A DNA stretch of 64,000 nucleotides from Bathymodiolus brooksi (GCA_963680875.1 OY804588.1:82050829-82114828), one strand, 5' to 3'; shown: positions 33,791-45,886, counted from the stretch's first letter. Notes: generated by a model not told the origin, from the letters alone. Program-made: numbers and translations.

Positions 33791-34028
33791 TTAACGCCAC
33801 TTTCAACAATATTTCAGTTATATCGTGGCGGTCAGTTTTATTGGTGGAGGAAACCGGAGTACCCGGAGAAAACCACCCACCTGCAGTAAGTCACTGACAA
33901 ACTTTATCATATAATGTTGTATCGAGTATACCTCGCCTGAGCAGGATTCGAACTCACAACGTTAGTGGTGATGGGCACTGATTGCATAGGTAGTTGTAAA
34001 TCCAACTACCATACGATCACGACGCCCC
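33789..34028 (-). repeat. SINE A
   Basis: Tail core TTAACGCCACTTTCAACAAT comes first, then GGAGGAAACCGGAGTACCCG. The reverse B box GGATTCGAACTCACAACGTT and head follow. Confidence 0.85.
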
Positions 34029-35314
34029 CTTCTCTTTATTCAAACATATATATGAAGTACATTTATGTAGATATGGATACATACTTTAATTTCTCAACTC
34101 GATGCCGGGAATGGCTCAACTAGAATGTATTGATTCACGCGCTCATATATGTCAGCTTCATACTCTATTATCTCAAGTAAATATATTTCTTGTAATCGTT
34201 GGTTTTGTTTGTAAACTCGATATAAGCATTTTTCAACTCGGTACTAAAGTGGTATTAAACACAAATAATCGTATCGGTCGAGTTTTTCCCCGCAAGTGAA
34301 AAACAACAGGTAGCATTTTATTTTTTAAATATACATTGCACGTTTTATTCTAATCACTTAAAAATGCAGTTTATCAAAATGTTTGGAAACATTCGCAAAA
34401 TTCTTTAATTATTATTGGGCGTGGCATTTCACAAGATTATTTATCATAAAAGCAATGATCGATCCCGTGATAATTCAACCACACTACTTCGTTACAGAAT
34501 CATAAGTATTAATATCAAGCATCATCTGTTTTCTCCATTAATGTTTAGTACCTTAGATGATTTTGTAAACTCTGCTCATTCTTAAGAGCTTTAGATGTCT
34601 TAATGTATATCAAACCGTGTAAAAGATAACAAATCTACCTTGTATATATTCCTGTGCCAAGAACTGAGGCTCACGACGGGTGGTATATTTTTTAGAGAAA
34701 TAAAATGAAAATCAAACAAAAATACCACATTATTTGAAGAGTTCCAACATCCATTCGGAGACTCGCAGAAGGAGGTAAAATCGATACCCCTAACACACAT
34801 ATAGATGACCGCTCAGTGTCCTGGCTTAATACAGGCACTTCAATAAAAAGTGGCGGGGTTAAACTAATCTGATAATCCCAAACTTAAGGTGGTACCATAC
34901 ACTTCAGGTAAAATTTGATCTGCTCGTTTGATTTTCTTATTTTTTTGACAGTGTGTTTGAACATATCCATCTAATAAATATAAAAATTTTAACAAATTCC
35001 AACCAACAGACTCAGAGCTATAAATTCACTAGCCACATAGCAGCTTTTCTCTCTGTGGTTTTGATCACCGAGATGCTTGAAATCTGCATACAAACATCAT
35101 ATGATCAAAACGTTCAACTGATTTTAAAGTGTTATCTCCCTGTAGTGTATGGTACCCCCTTAAAACGCTTTTACATACTGTCATAGTCACGACATGAATG
35201 TATTGGGAGTTTATTTCGAAGGGAAAAGCTAAAAAATGCAACAAACAACACACTAGGAAATGTTTTTTTTCTCAAAGATTTAATTAATTGCGTTAATATT
35301 AACAGTGTAATTAT
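34029..35314. other. Intergenic, no gene recognised
   Basis: AT-rich. A stretch near 34771-34860 (ACCCCTAACACACATATAGA...CAATAAAAAGTGGCGGGGTT) is a diverged copy of sequence found at about 5499-5575 and 19498-19572 in the TLR upstream flanks. No splice-bounded open frame stands out. Confidence 0.4.
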
Positions 35315-35568
35315 ACATGGTCATCGTCCGGTAGTTGGATTTACAACTATCTGTGCAATCAAAACCTATCACCACTAAAGTTGTGAAGTTCGCACCCCGT
35401 TGATGTTGAGGTGTACTCGATACAACATTATGTGATAAAGTTTGTCAGTTACTTGCGACAAGTCGATGGTTTTCTCCGGGTACTACACTTTCCTCCACCA
35501 ATAAAACTGACAGCCACGATAGAACTGAAATGTTGTTGAAAGTAGCGTTAAACACCATAAACAAACAA
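35315..35568 (+). repeat. SINE A
   Basis: Head CATCGTCCGGTAGTTGGATT, body with CGATACAACATTATGTGATA, core CACGATAGAACTGAAATGTT and GCGTTAAACACCATAAACAA. Confidence 0.8.
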
Positions 35569-37325
35569 GATTTGATTGTTTCTATTAGAACCTCAATTTT
35601 CTTTGTTAATGAACTGAGATAGATAATAATAGAAACAAACAGAGGCGTATTAGATATGTCTCTAAATCTGTATTGTTGTTGTTGTTGTTTTTAAATAAAC
35701 AACCCTTATTAATCATATAATATACAATATATTTCTACTGCTGTAGAGAAAAGTACATCTGTAATGTATAGAAATAGTTTTCTTTCTCGTATGTGAATTT
35801 TTAAGAATTTAACCTCTAAATAATATGAAGGTAGTAAAGCGATCAGTGGGAGAGGGGGAGTGTAAGTCTCTGGTTTCTTAATCTCGTTTGTGAAGTTCGT
35901 CGAGCTACGATTACACAACTACAAGACGTCAAACTCATAATCTCTCCATATGAAATATTTTGATGATCATCTATCTACCATGGGTTGATAATATCAATTG
36001 TATCCGACAGCATCAATTATGTATTTATATGAAATAGTGTGAATGGGCGTGACACTGATGGAGATCTCTTAATTAGTTGTGAGAATGTGTGATAGTTACT
36101 GTCTTGTAAGTCGACATTGTAGTCAATTAAACTACAGGCCCCCACCAAATTTACAGACAAACATTACGACTTATCACAACCGTCGAAAACTGGGACAAAA
36201 TTTTTGATTATGTTTGCTTTTGTTTGTTTATGGTGTTTAACGCCACTTTCAACACAGTTATATCGTGCCGATCAGTTTTAGTTGTGGAGAAAACGGATAT
36301 TCTTTAGATAAAAAAAAATCATATTTTTCTTCCGGGTTCAAATATTAGATTGGTTTCTTTTTTTCTCACAATCCACTGACTTAATAACACTCTAACATAG
36401 AAGTGGTGAACAAATTGAAACGCGAGACAATTAAGCTTAAGTGTATATTGCATGAAAAGGAATATAATAATAACGTATTACATGAGGTTTCCCAGCGTGT
36501 TGCAAGGTGGTCGATAGGATGTGTCATCTCGATAGGGAATTGTCATGTTATATTACGGAAGATCTGAATATGCACCATAGCGAGTAAAATGTATGGCTGC
36601 ATGTATGTTAAAGACCTATTTCGTGTATTTAGAAATATAATAGGCGCATGACGGCCACTACAAAAGGCTAAATTATTCGTCCCTACCTGACTCTCCATAC
36701 TTTTCGAGCAACAGCCAAAAGTCACTGTCAGCTTTTCTCATCCCTGTCCCAATTCTGTATACTTTTTATATATTGATGAACTTGTTGTCTTAAATATGCA
36801 TAAAATATTTACCAGTGGACGTTAAACAACCAACAAACAAGTACCCAGTCCATTCATAAGGATGGGCTTAAAAACGCCTAGAAAATGTGTTTATGCACGA
36901 CTGTCTAAACTTGTGAGTTCGATTCGTTGCAAGGTGTACGCGATAAAATTGCATATGACTATCGGCATGTCAATGAGTTTTCTATGATACGTACGTTTCC
37001 TCCACCAATAAAATGGACTGCTACGATATGACTGAAATATTGTTGAAAGTGACGCTGAAGTACTATAATATAAACATTTCACTAATGACGATTATTTAAA
37101 CAGGGCTAGGGTTATGGTGTTTAACACCACTTTCCACAATAATTCAGCTATATCGAGGCTGTCAGTTTTATTGGTGGAGGAAACCGGAGTACCCGGAGAA
37201 AACCACCGACCTGACGCATGTCACTGACAAACATTATTTAAACAACCTTCTAACCAAATTATACAGATATAACATATATCAGCTTCGATGAGTCATATCA
37301 TTTGCAGCGTCCAATAGCCCGTACA
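35569..37325. other. Intergenic with SINE A fragments
   Basis: Holds SINE A fragments at 36222-36300 (-), 36885-37070 (+) and 37113-37235 (-), plus a (TTG)n run near 35672. No gene recognised. Confidence 0.5.
37113..37235 (-). repeat. SINE A, partial
   Basis: GTTTAACACCACTTTCCACA to GAAAACCACCGACCTGACGC; the tRNA-like head is missing. Confidence 0.7.
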
Positions 37326-37327
37326 GG

Positions 37328-37812
37328 TACTGTAATCATTCTCTATCCAGAGTTGTCGTTCCTGCTTACGCTAGCTATATATAGATTCTATCTCTGTCAA
37401 CGCCTATTTTACAAGATTCTTGTAAAAGTTAGAAACAGTAAAATAAATGTACTTAAAATTGTTTTAATTATTGTAAATATCAATAAAGATAAAAAAAATA
37501 AATCACTCATTTCAAACCAATTCTCTCTTAAAAATGATTTGTGATCGTTTTTAACTTTTTAATTTTTACCTCCGCAAAATAGTTCTCCAAGAGGTGTGGG
37601 GGGTGGGGGGGATCATTTTTAAGAGAGAATTGATTTGAAATGAGTGATTTATTTTCATCTTCATTGATATTTACAATAATTAAAACAATTTTAAGTACAT
37701 TTTTTTTACTGTTTCTAACTTTTACAAGAATCTTGTAAAATGGGCGTTGACAGAGTTAGAGTCTAGCTTAGCAAGAACGACAACTCTGGGTAGAGAATGG
37801 TACTGTAATAAT
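37328..37812. repeat. Large hairpin, arms of about 200 bp
   Basis: 37328-37540 and 37611-37812 are imperfect reverse complements. Landmarks are CCAGAGTTGTCGTTCCTGCT and AGCAAGAACGACAACTCTGG, and TTTTACAAGATTCTTGTAAAA in both arms. The loop is about 70 bp and contains a GGGGGGTGGGGGGG run. No coding content is supported. Confidence 0.85.
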
Positions 37813-38170
37813 CGACAATAAAGGAAGATAACCCTGTGTTCAGTGGAGATGTAACGATTACACAGAGCACACCTGTAATTTTTCATCTCGTTGCTATAAT
37901 CGATTTATTTTAATAATTTATCAGATACTTGATAAATTCATATCAAACGAATGGCTAATGGGATCAACAAATGAATTAGCAGTATAGTTTATTTCTAGTG
38001 TTATTATTCAACACATTCAGAGTTCAGTTGGGAGTTTTGTAGATTTTAATAACAGCACAATACCGGATTATAAATTACAAATTGGATTACAATGTCTGCT
38101 ATATTGATGTCGTATCGTCTAGGACAGATGAGAAAGGCAGCAAAGGAGGAACAAAAGAAAAAGTAAGTTC

Positions 38171-38586
38171 AGTCAAACTTGCCCATGTGGTCACCTCTAT
38201 TAAGTCAAACCTGCCCATGTGGTCACCTATATTAAGTCAAACTTGCCCATGTGGTCACCTCTATTAAGTCAAACCTGCCCATGTGGTCACCTCTATTAAG
38301 TCAAACTTGCCCATGTGGTCACTTCTATTAAGTCAAACCTGCCCATGTGGTCACCTTTATTAAGTCAAACCTGCCAATGTGGTCATCTCTATTAAGTCAA
38401 ACCTGCCCATGTGGTCACCTCTATTAAGTCAAACCTGCCCATGTGGTCACCTCTATTACGTCAAACCTGCCCATGTGGTCACCTCTATTAAGTCAAACCT
38501 GCCCATGTGGCCACCTCTATTAAGTCAAACCTGCCTATGTGGTCACCTCTATTAAGTCAAACCTGCCCATTTGGTCACCTCTATTA
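38171..38586. repeat. 32-bp tandem array, 13 units
   Basis: Thirteen exact-period 32-bp units of AGTCAAACCTGCCCATGTGG plus TCACCTCTATTA, with few substitutions. Starts fall at 38171 + 32n without gaps. Confidence 0.93.
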
Positions 38587-38740
38587 AGCAGTCACCTGCA
38601 TTAAAAGGCCACCTTTTTCCTGTCCTGTCAGAAAATTTCATATACAATATATTATATTGAACCTATATCAAGAGGTCACCTGTTTAATAAGGCCACTTTT
38701 TCTTCTTCCCAAAGGTGACTGCTTAATACAGGTTTGACTA
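38171..38740. mobile_element. MITE-like element containing an expanded array
   Basis: Ends are AGTCAAAC... and ...ACAGGTTTGACTA. The right part (GGTCACCTGTTTAATAAGGC, GGTGACTGCTTAATACAGG) matches the elements at 53694 and 60582. The left part has been amplified into the array described separately. Confidence 0.7.
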
Positions 38741-38847
38741 TGTTTACATTTATATACATTTTCTTTATCAGGGATCGATCTTTTAATTTTAAAACTCAAT
38801 TTTTACCAAATTTTCTAGTTGAAAACTGATTATTTGTTTGCGGCTTA

Positions 38848-38985
38848 GGGTTATGGTGTTTAATGCCACTTTCAACAATATTTCTGTTTTATCGTGGCGG
38901 TCAGTTTTATTGGTGGAAGAAACCGGAATACCCGGGGAAAACCACCAACCTGTCGCAAGTCATTGACAAAGTTTATCACATAATG
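38848..38985 (-). repeat. SINE A, partial
   Basis: TTTAATGCCACTTTCAACAA through AAAACCACCAACCTGTCGCA to CACATAATGT; the head is missing. Confidence 0.7.
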
Positions 38986-39262
38986 TATGTGTTTGCGTCT
39001 TTCATGTCAATTTATTTATCGTATATCATTTCGCAACATATTTTTTTCTTCAAAAATTGGATGGTCGTTTCTTACCAGTAAATCAACTTCAAATTATCAA
39101 ATTCTTGTTTTTGGCATTAGGGTAATTTTCAACATTTTGGGATCTACCTACGATAAGAACTACGGTTTTCATGCTCTTAAATTGCAAAAGAAAAGGGTCC
39201 GGGGATAAGTAGGGAAGTCATGATTACTGATTTGGTATTTTGTTTCATAGTCAGGACATATT

Positions 39263-39490
39263 CGTGCGTGAGTAATTGTTATTTTTATTGGCAGTAACTA
39301 TACGTGCGTGAGTAATTATTATTATTATAGGTAGTAATTATACGTGCGTGAGTAATTATTATCTTTATTGGTAGTAACTATACGTGCGTAAGTAATTATT
39401 ATTGTTATAGGTAGTAACTATAAGTGCGTGAGTAATTATTATTTTTATTGGTAGTAACTATAAGTGCGACAGCGTGAGTAATTATTATTT
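39263..39490. repeat. 40-bp tandem array, about 5.5 units
   Basis: Units start with YGTGCGTGAGTAATTATTAT and end TAGTAACTATA. The right edge passes into a SINE B copy that begins with the same GTGAGTAATTATTATTTAAC motif, so the array seems to derive from the SINE end. Confidence 0.8.
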
Positions 39491-39860
39491 AACGCCAAAT
39501 TAGCAATTTTTCAGCTATATCATGACGAGAACAAGTACATTCAATGAAATGAAGATGATGATGTCCACTTTGTGCTCGACCAAGACGTTTAATTGGATCT
39601 TTATAGCGTAAGCTCAATGAAACAACAGTAAGTTGGTAAACGTGTCGCTCCACTCCGACACATTATCCTGACACCTAGCAAACCAGTTTTTGCTCTTTCT
39701 CCTTAACATTGCGCACTTGTCGGGGAAGCAACAAAAGTAATACCAATTTTATAGTTTTTGGTTTCATCCAGTCGATGCACAAACGCACGATCTACCGCAC
39801 TCGAGGCGAGCACATGTTTTAGCTTTTGTGCCTTTCGATGTCAGTAGATATGTGTCTATA
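39470..39860 (-). repeat. SINE B
   Basis: TTTAACGCCAAATTAGCAAT, CTATATCATGACGAGAACAA, GTCGCTCCACTCCGACACAT, then a reversed tRNA-like head region (GCACAAACGCACGATCTACC). Confidence 0.7.
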
Positions 39861-40059
39861 TTCGATTTTTTAAATATATGTTCGACATGAAACAATTCGA
39901 TTTTAATATTTGAAACTTCAGTTATGCTTTTCTTTGAAAATAAAAAGAAAACATTTATTATATTGGTTTGAGATTGTATAAACAAGTGGAAAATCTACGA
40001 CATGGGTTAGGGTAGCCTAGCTATAACCGAAAGACTAACTCTACACTCGACACAAACAC

Positions 40060-40625
40060 TATACCAAACTCTAATCCAAACCCTACCCCTAACCAAAATA
40101 CATACCATAATACTAACCCAAACTATAACCAAAGCAAAACCATAATCCTCACCCTAACCCAAACTCTAACCAAAAAACCAAACCCAAACTCTTACCAAAG
40201 CCCAAACCATAATCCTTACCCTAATCCAAACCCTAACATAAACCAAAGTCAAACCATAATCCTTACCCTAATGCAAACCCTATAACCTAAACCCTAACCC
40301 AAAGTCAAACCATAATCCAAACCCTAACCAAAACCCACAGTATAATACTAACCCTAACCCTAACCCAAAGCCAAACAATAATCATAACCTTAATTTTAAC
40401 CATAAGTCTAACCCACCCCTTACACAAAGCCAAATACATGTACAAACCATAATAATAATTCTCACCAAAACCCTAACCTTACAACATACACTGTAAATCC
40501 TAACCCAAAGCCAAACCCTAACACTAACCCAAGCACTAACCCAAACACATACTCTTACCACAACCCTAACCAAAATCCAAACTCAAACTCTAAACCATTG
40601 CCCTATATAACCTAACCTTAACCAT
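40060..40625. repeat. Degenerate telomere-like (CCCTAA) tract
   Basis: About 560 bp of C-, A- and T-rich sequence built from AACCCTAA, AACCCAAA and AACCATAATCC variants. Perfect CCCTAACCCTAACCC runs are short (for example near 40355). This is a decayed interstitial telomere-like or satellite tract. The open frame on the - strand is compositional. Confidence 0.75.
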
Positions 40626-40833
40626 GACCTAGTTGTTCAATTCAATATCCGGTATGTTTCTAAAACATTATTAATATTTTCAAATTAGCATAATTAATAT
40701 TTCAAGCGCATTTTGTATGCAAATGTTTTTTGTATACAAATATATTTTAAAATCAATATAATAAAGGTTTTAAATATACAACAGGTCTACAATCAATATT
40801 ACTAAACACAACTTTGTGTTATTTAAATTTGAG

Positions 40834-41190
40834 TGAGTGAGTGATTGTTGTTTAACGCCAACTGGGCAATTTTAGCTGTACCATGGTGAGAACAAGTTGC
40901 ATTCAATGAGAGGATGATGTCCGCTTTGTAGGAGACCAAAACGTTTAGTTGAATCTTTTTAATGCTAGCTCACTCAAGCAACAGTCCGCGAGAAGACATG
41001 ACGCTCCACTCGGACACATTATTCAGATTCCGAGCCAATCAGCTAGTTCTCCTATATGCTGCATGCTTTGCGGAGAAGCAACATTGAATACCAAGTCTTT
41101 GGTTTGACTCGACCGAGGCACCAACCCACGATCTACAGCACTAGAGGTGAACACAATAACCATTACACTACTGATTCTGTTTATTTAAAT
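40834..41190 (-). repeat. SINE B, near full length
   Basis: GAGTGAGTGATTGTTGTTTAACG start, then CATGGTGAGAACAAGTTGCA, GACGCTCCACTCGGACACAT, and a reversed tRNA-like head ending in CCATTACACTACTGAT. Confidence 0.82.
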
Positions 41191-41254
41191 TTGAATATTG
41201 AACATATTTGTATATTTTTTTAACATAAACACATTTTGACAATCGTATAACCGC

Positions 41255-41575
41255 TTCGAAGGTGTAACCGGTTTGAGCCTCGGTCAGGTCAAACAAAAGA
41301 TTGTAAGCTTAGTATATTGCTGTTTCTCTGCTAAACACGTTCCATTTAGAAATAAGAGCAAAGTTTGGTTGGCTTAGAATCAGGATAGTATGTCAGAGTG
41401 GAGTGGAAAGTCTACCCGCGGACTTTTTTTTCAAGCACTATAAAAATTCAACTAAGCGTGTTGATCTAGTATAAATCGGACATCATGATCATGTCATCGA
41501 AATATGTCTTGTTTTCGCCACGATATAGCTGAAAAATTGCTGAGATGGTGTTAAACAGCGATCACTCACTCACTT
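41255..41575 (+). repeat. SINE B
   Basis: Begins in a tRNA-like B-box region (GTTTGAGCCTCGGTCAGGTC). Passes through AGAGTGGAGTGGAAAGTCTA to the core CACGATATAGCTGAAAAATT and a CACTCACTCAC tail. Convergent with the copy at 40834. Confidence 0.75.
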
Positions 41576-41671
41576 GACATGTATATTTTAATTTGACAAG
41601 AATTTTAAACAATAAATTAAATGCCTTATCTTAATACTTTTATTTCCAAGTTATTACAATATCAATTAAAA

Positions 41672-41722
41672 ACTCCACGATGTAACTGAAATATTGTTGA
41701 AAGTGGCGTCAAATACCATAAA
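41672..41722 (+). repeat. SINE A tail fragment
   Basis: CCACGATGTAACTGAAATATT and GTGGCGTCAAATACCATAAA. Confidence 0.65.
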
Positions 41723-41861
41723 CCGAAGTCAATTAAAAATAACTTTCGTTCCGAAAAACCACAGGTACATGTGCTTGTAATTGCCTTGACTACTTTCAAA
41801 ATATAGCTTCACATTTATGTAAACAGTGATGGTCAACAATTCCACCAATATCAATGAAACG

Positions 41862-42149
41862 AACAATGATTCACCTCCCACCTTAACTCACTGAACAATG
41901 ATTCAACCCCCACCTTAACTCACCGAACAATGATTCACCTCTGACCTTAACTCACTGAACAATGATTCACCTCTGACCTTAACTCACTGAACAATTATTC
42001 ACCTCTGATCTTAACTCACTGAACAATGATTCACCTCTGACCTTAACTCACTGCACAATGATTCACCTTTGACCTTAACTCACTGAACAATGATTCACCT
42101 CCCACCTTAACTCACTGAAAAATAATTCACCTCTGACCTTAACTCACTG
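41862..42149. repeat. 32-bp tandem array, 9 units
   Basis: Nine contiguous 32-bp units of AACAATGATTCACCTCTGAC plus CTTAACTCACTG. Unrelated in sequence to the array at 38171 despite the same period. Confidence 0.92.
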
Positions 42150-42331
42150 AACAAAACAAGACCACGACATATGATTTTTAAATCCACGTTCTGACTTGGG
42201 ACAGAGACAAACATGTGGCGGGTTAAACCGGTTAATGAGATCCTAATCCCCTCTTGATACCTGGGTGAATCAATATTTTTGCAAGGCACACTAGAGAGTG
42301 TATAATGATACATACAGTGATAATGGGTGGG

Positions 42332-42462
42332 TTATGGTGTTTAAAGCCACTTTCAACAATATTTCAGTTATATCATGGTGGTCAGTTTTTGTGTGGTGGA
42401 GGAAACCACCGACCTGCCGTAAGTCACCGACAAACTTCATCACATAATGTTGTATCGAGTAC
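42332..42462 (-). repeat. SINE A, partial
   Basis: GTTTAAAGCCACTTTCAACA to CACATAATGTTGTATCGAGT; the head is missing. Confidence 0.7.
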
Positions 42463-42833
42463 ACTAGAGATTGTATAATTAGACATACAGAGATAATGTT
42501 TATTTCAATCATATTTCACACTGGATTTTAAGTCATATTGTAATAGTCTAATTATTTATTCTCTGTGAATTTCTAGATCGCGGTTAATTTACTGTAAATT
42601 AACGCATTATCTCCCCTGGATTTCATTATCATTTTATAATTATTTCTAATAAAAATGGCTGTTCATTTGGTTCTCCCTTCATGTGTGATCTCTCATGTTC
42701 AATTACACCCACTGCTTTCCCTTCTTGTGAATTAATGATTGGAATGCTTTTCGTTGCAGGATACATCAATCATGTCGTCAAAGTGATAATTAATTATACA
42801 TATTTATTAATATATCATTATTTTCTCATAGTA

Positions 42834-42879
42834 AATGGGGGAAGGGGGGAGGAGGAGGAGGGGGGGGGGGGGGGGGGGG
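42834..42879 (+). repeat. G-rich tract with a 20-G run
   Basis: GGGG, GGGGGG, GGAGGAGGAG and then 20 consecutive Gs at 42860-42879. It could form a G-quadruplex. The proline-rich open frame on the - strand is a product of this run. Confidence 0.85.
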
Positions 42880-44130
42880 TGTAATCATCGTTAAATAATT
42901 TCCCATTGTATTATGACATTGTATTTGAAAAGAAATCGAAATAAAACAATTTAACATCAATACATGTTGGTCTAGTTCAAGGCTGATAGCATCATCCTCT
43001 AATCTTAATGTAACAATGGTACATGTATATCTGCATTGTTTGTTCATTTGGTTGTATGCAAGATTATTTGGGGACTTCTTTGGTAAAATGGGGTAGTGGG
43101 TCTATCTTAATTTTGAGAAGAAAAAAACCCACACCAATTCATATAATCTCTCAGAATGAAAACCCTGCAACGGGCTACCAGTCCTACAATCATATTTAAT
43201 TTGTTGCAAGTTGTCTTTAACCCAACATCATCAAAACATGCGACATCCTTTTACGCCTTATCCTAGGTGCTCGCCGATTCTTTAATTCGTCCCGAACAAC
43301 CAGAGTATGACTGATTAGGAGAAACTGGGTCACATTTCCCTTAACCACGAGGTCTCTCCGGTGTGTTCGAATGTCAATAAACAACATTATTTCAGCAACC
43401 ATAGTGGTAAACGCAGAACGAATTTTATTGTCATGAATGTATATACTAAAAAAACCCAGATCAAATGCATGTGCTTCTTCAAACGAATAAAGTGTGTCCT
43501 CCGGTGGTCCCTTTCAAAATTGTATCTGACAGTCCCACTTTCCCATACAAAATGGCCGCCATTACTAAAAGGAGAAATATCTTTAGTTTTTTACTTATTA
43601 CTGCTTTATATTAAGTCAAAATGAGCTTAAATTGGAAACTTAATGCGTAATTACATGCTCACGTGGGGCCCCTCGTTTAATATAATTGAGCATAGACTCT
43701 TTCAGTGGGGTATACAACTGTAGCCCCAGGAAATTAACTTCAACCGCAACAAAACTATCCTTATATATGACTATCAACACTCAAAACACTTTAAATCATG
43801 TTAATTAAAAGTTATTTTCTTTTTCTGAATTTCCAAAATATTTTAGCATCTGTTATAGATGTTATAGATCTTTTGAACGGAGGTTGAAATAGCAAGTAAA
43901 ACTAATGAGTCATGATCAGCTGGTGGCGCTATAAAAATTTGATGAATATCTACTTATTAAAACGTTTACATAATCAACGAATTGATTTAACTAATGGGGT
44001 AAATTTAGTATACTATTGATTTTAGTTATCAAGTAAATTAGAAGTCAATGAGGAACTACGTTACGTATTTAATTATTGCTAAAATAATGTCTACTGTATC
44101 CCGACCGACAGGCACTGGATTGGGGTTAGT
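42880..44130. other. Intergenic, no gene recognised
   Basis: Mixed AT-rich sequence. Open frames at 43217 (-) and 43361 (+) overlap each other and lack splice or family features. Confidence 0.4.
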
Positions 44131-44384
44131 GTTATGATGTTTAACGCCACTTTCAACAATATTTCAGTTTTATCGTGGCGGTCAGTTTTATTAGAGGAGG
44201 AAACCAGGGTACCAGGAGAAAACCGCCGACCTGCCACAAGTCGCTGACAAACTTTATCACATATAATGTTGTATCGCCGAGTACACCTCGCCTGCGGGAT
44301 TCGAACGCACTACGTTAGTGTTGATAGCATAGGTAGTTATAAATCCAACTACCGTACGAATACGACCACGACGACCCCGACAGG
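44130..44384 (-). repeat. SINE A
   Basis: TTTAACGCCACTTTCAACAA, GGAAACCAGGGTACCAGGAG, the reversed B box GGGATTCGAACGCACTACGT, and a head ending in CGACCACGACGACCCC. Confidence 0.82.
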
Positions 44385-44843
44385 CACTGGAACATCCAAT
44401 CTAATTTACATTACAGGCGCTTGTAACATGAAATTACCCCCCTCCTCTTTTTCTTACCTTCTGTTTATATGTATTTTCATTAAATTTCTATATCATTTGA
44501 TTTCTTTTTTCTGCGCCTGAGGGTGTACTGGGCTACGCCTCAGGGTGTACTTGTCTACTTCAGGGTGCTAAAATCTCCATATCTACGGATAGGAACGCAG
44601 ATAACGAATTTATCGCCGGTTATAGTCAAAAATAAGACATTTTGGACCCCGGCGGCCCACGTAAAAGTGACGTTTTCTTTGTTTTTGGAAAGAATAAGTA
44701 AACAATATGAGAGTTTCGAGTGTTTTTTACCCGATGTGGGGTACTACCTACAGTTGATCAAAGTAACAGCTTTATATTCAATAAAAAGCCAAAATTAACT
44801 AAATTTGATTTTGGAGCGCAACGTCGCGAGCTTTAACGTCATA

Positions 44844-44997
44844 TTATCCCCGTTTTGAAAATTATAACAACATTTGATTAGTTAAATGGCTAGTTACACC
44901 CGGTAATATGGCCTAGCAACACCCAGGAATATGGTTTTTTTTTATACCCGGGGTTTTAACCAATCAAAAGTTGTCATAATTTTCAAACCGGGGATAA
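44844..44997. repeat. Hairpin MITE-like element
   Basis: TTATCCCCGTTTTGAAAATT at the left is matched by AATTTTCAAACCGGGGATAA at the right. An inner pair (ACAACATTTGATTAGTTAAA and TTTTAACCAATCAAAAGTTG) follows. Total length about 154 bp. Confidence 0.8.
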
Positions 44998-44999
44998 CT

Positions 45000-45680
45000 T
45001 CCTATATACAGGTATACAAACGTACTGCTCGATTAGATCGCCTTTTCAGCTTCCAAATACAATGTTATAATGTGTCTGCATAATTCTTTATTGCAAAGTC
45101 AATTTTTTCTATGATCACTCACTAGGCAAGTGTTTCTATTATGATCTAATCTGATAAGATGCATTTGATATATAACTATTTTGTGCGTTTATTTTGGATT
45201 ATATGGGTCACAAAAATGTCTGCACAATATGTAATAAATGAGAAGGCTTTTTATGCGGAGGGAATATAAAAATTAGGGGGAGGGGTCCATGATTTTCTAC
45301 ACATCTGTCCCAAATTTTCCCCAAAGTGAGCCCCTTGCCTTTTTATCGTTCGACGTAAACCTTCGTTTGATCAGTTCTTGGCCTGATAACAAAGTTCTTT
45401 GACTGGAAATTTTCATTGTTATTATAAAGATTGTAAAATTGGAATAACTCCATGAAGAGTTGTTTATCACTGAAGTTATATTGTCTTTAGAATCTGATAG
45501 ACATCGTAGCTATCTAGCATAACCTACTTAGAGCTAGGGTTCACGATGAGGGGTCAACGTCACTTCTAACTTAATTTCCTGTTATAAAATTAGATACGGT
45601 AGTGCCGCTTGAGTTTGAAAAACACACCCATTCATATATTCCCTCTGCGTGAAAACCATAACATTTATTCGAAGTACAGG
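45000..45680. other. Intergenic, no gene recognised
   Basis: AT-rich unique-looking sequence without exon signals that I can support. Confidence 0.4.
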
Positions 45681-45886
45681 GGCCGTCGTGGTCATGATCG
45701 TGTGGTAGTTTTACAACTACCTGTGCAATCAGTGCCTATCACCACTAACGTTGTGAGTTCTAATCACAGTCAGGTGGTGTGTACTCGATAAAATTTTCTC
45801 CGGTACTCCGGTTTCCTCAACCAATAAAACTGACTGCCACGATATGGCTGAAATATTGTTGAAAGTGGCGTTAAACACCACAACCC
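45681..45886 (+). repeat. SINE A
   Basis: GGGGCCGTCGTGGTCATGAT head, GTTGTGAGTTCTAATCACAG in place of the B box, core CACGATATGGCTGAAATATT, GTGGCGTTAAACACCACAAC. Confidence 0.8.

Noticed and set aside
38171..38586. CRISPR-like array (32-bp period)
   Set aside because: Units are contiguous with no unique spacers, the genome is eukaryotic, and the unit derives from a MITE end. The same reasoning applies to 41862-42149 and 17191-17490.
40382..40573. Val/Arg/Trp-rich protein on the - strand
   Set aside because: It is a compositional product of the telomere-like CCCTAA tract.
42826..43047. Protein with a proline run on the - strand
   Set aside because: The prolines come from the 20-G run.
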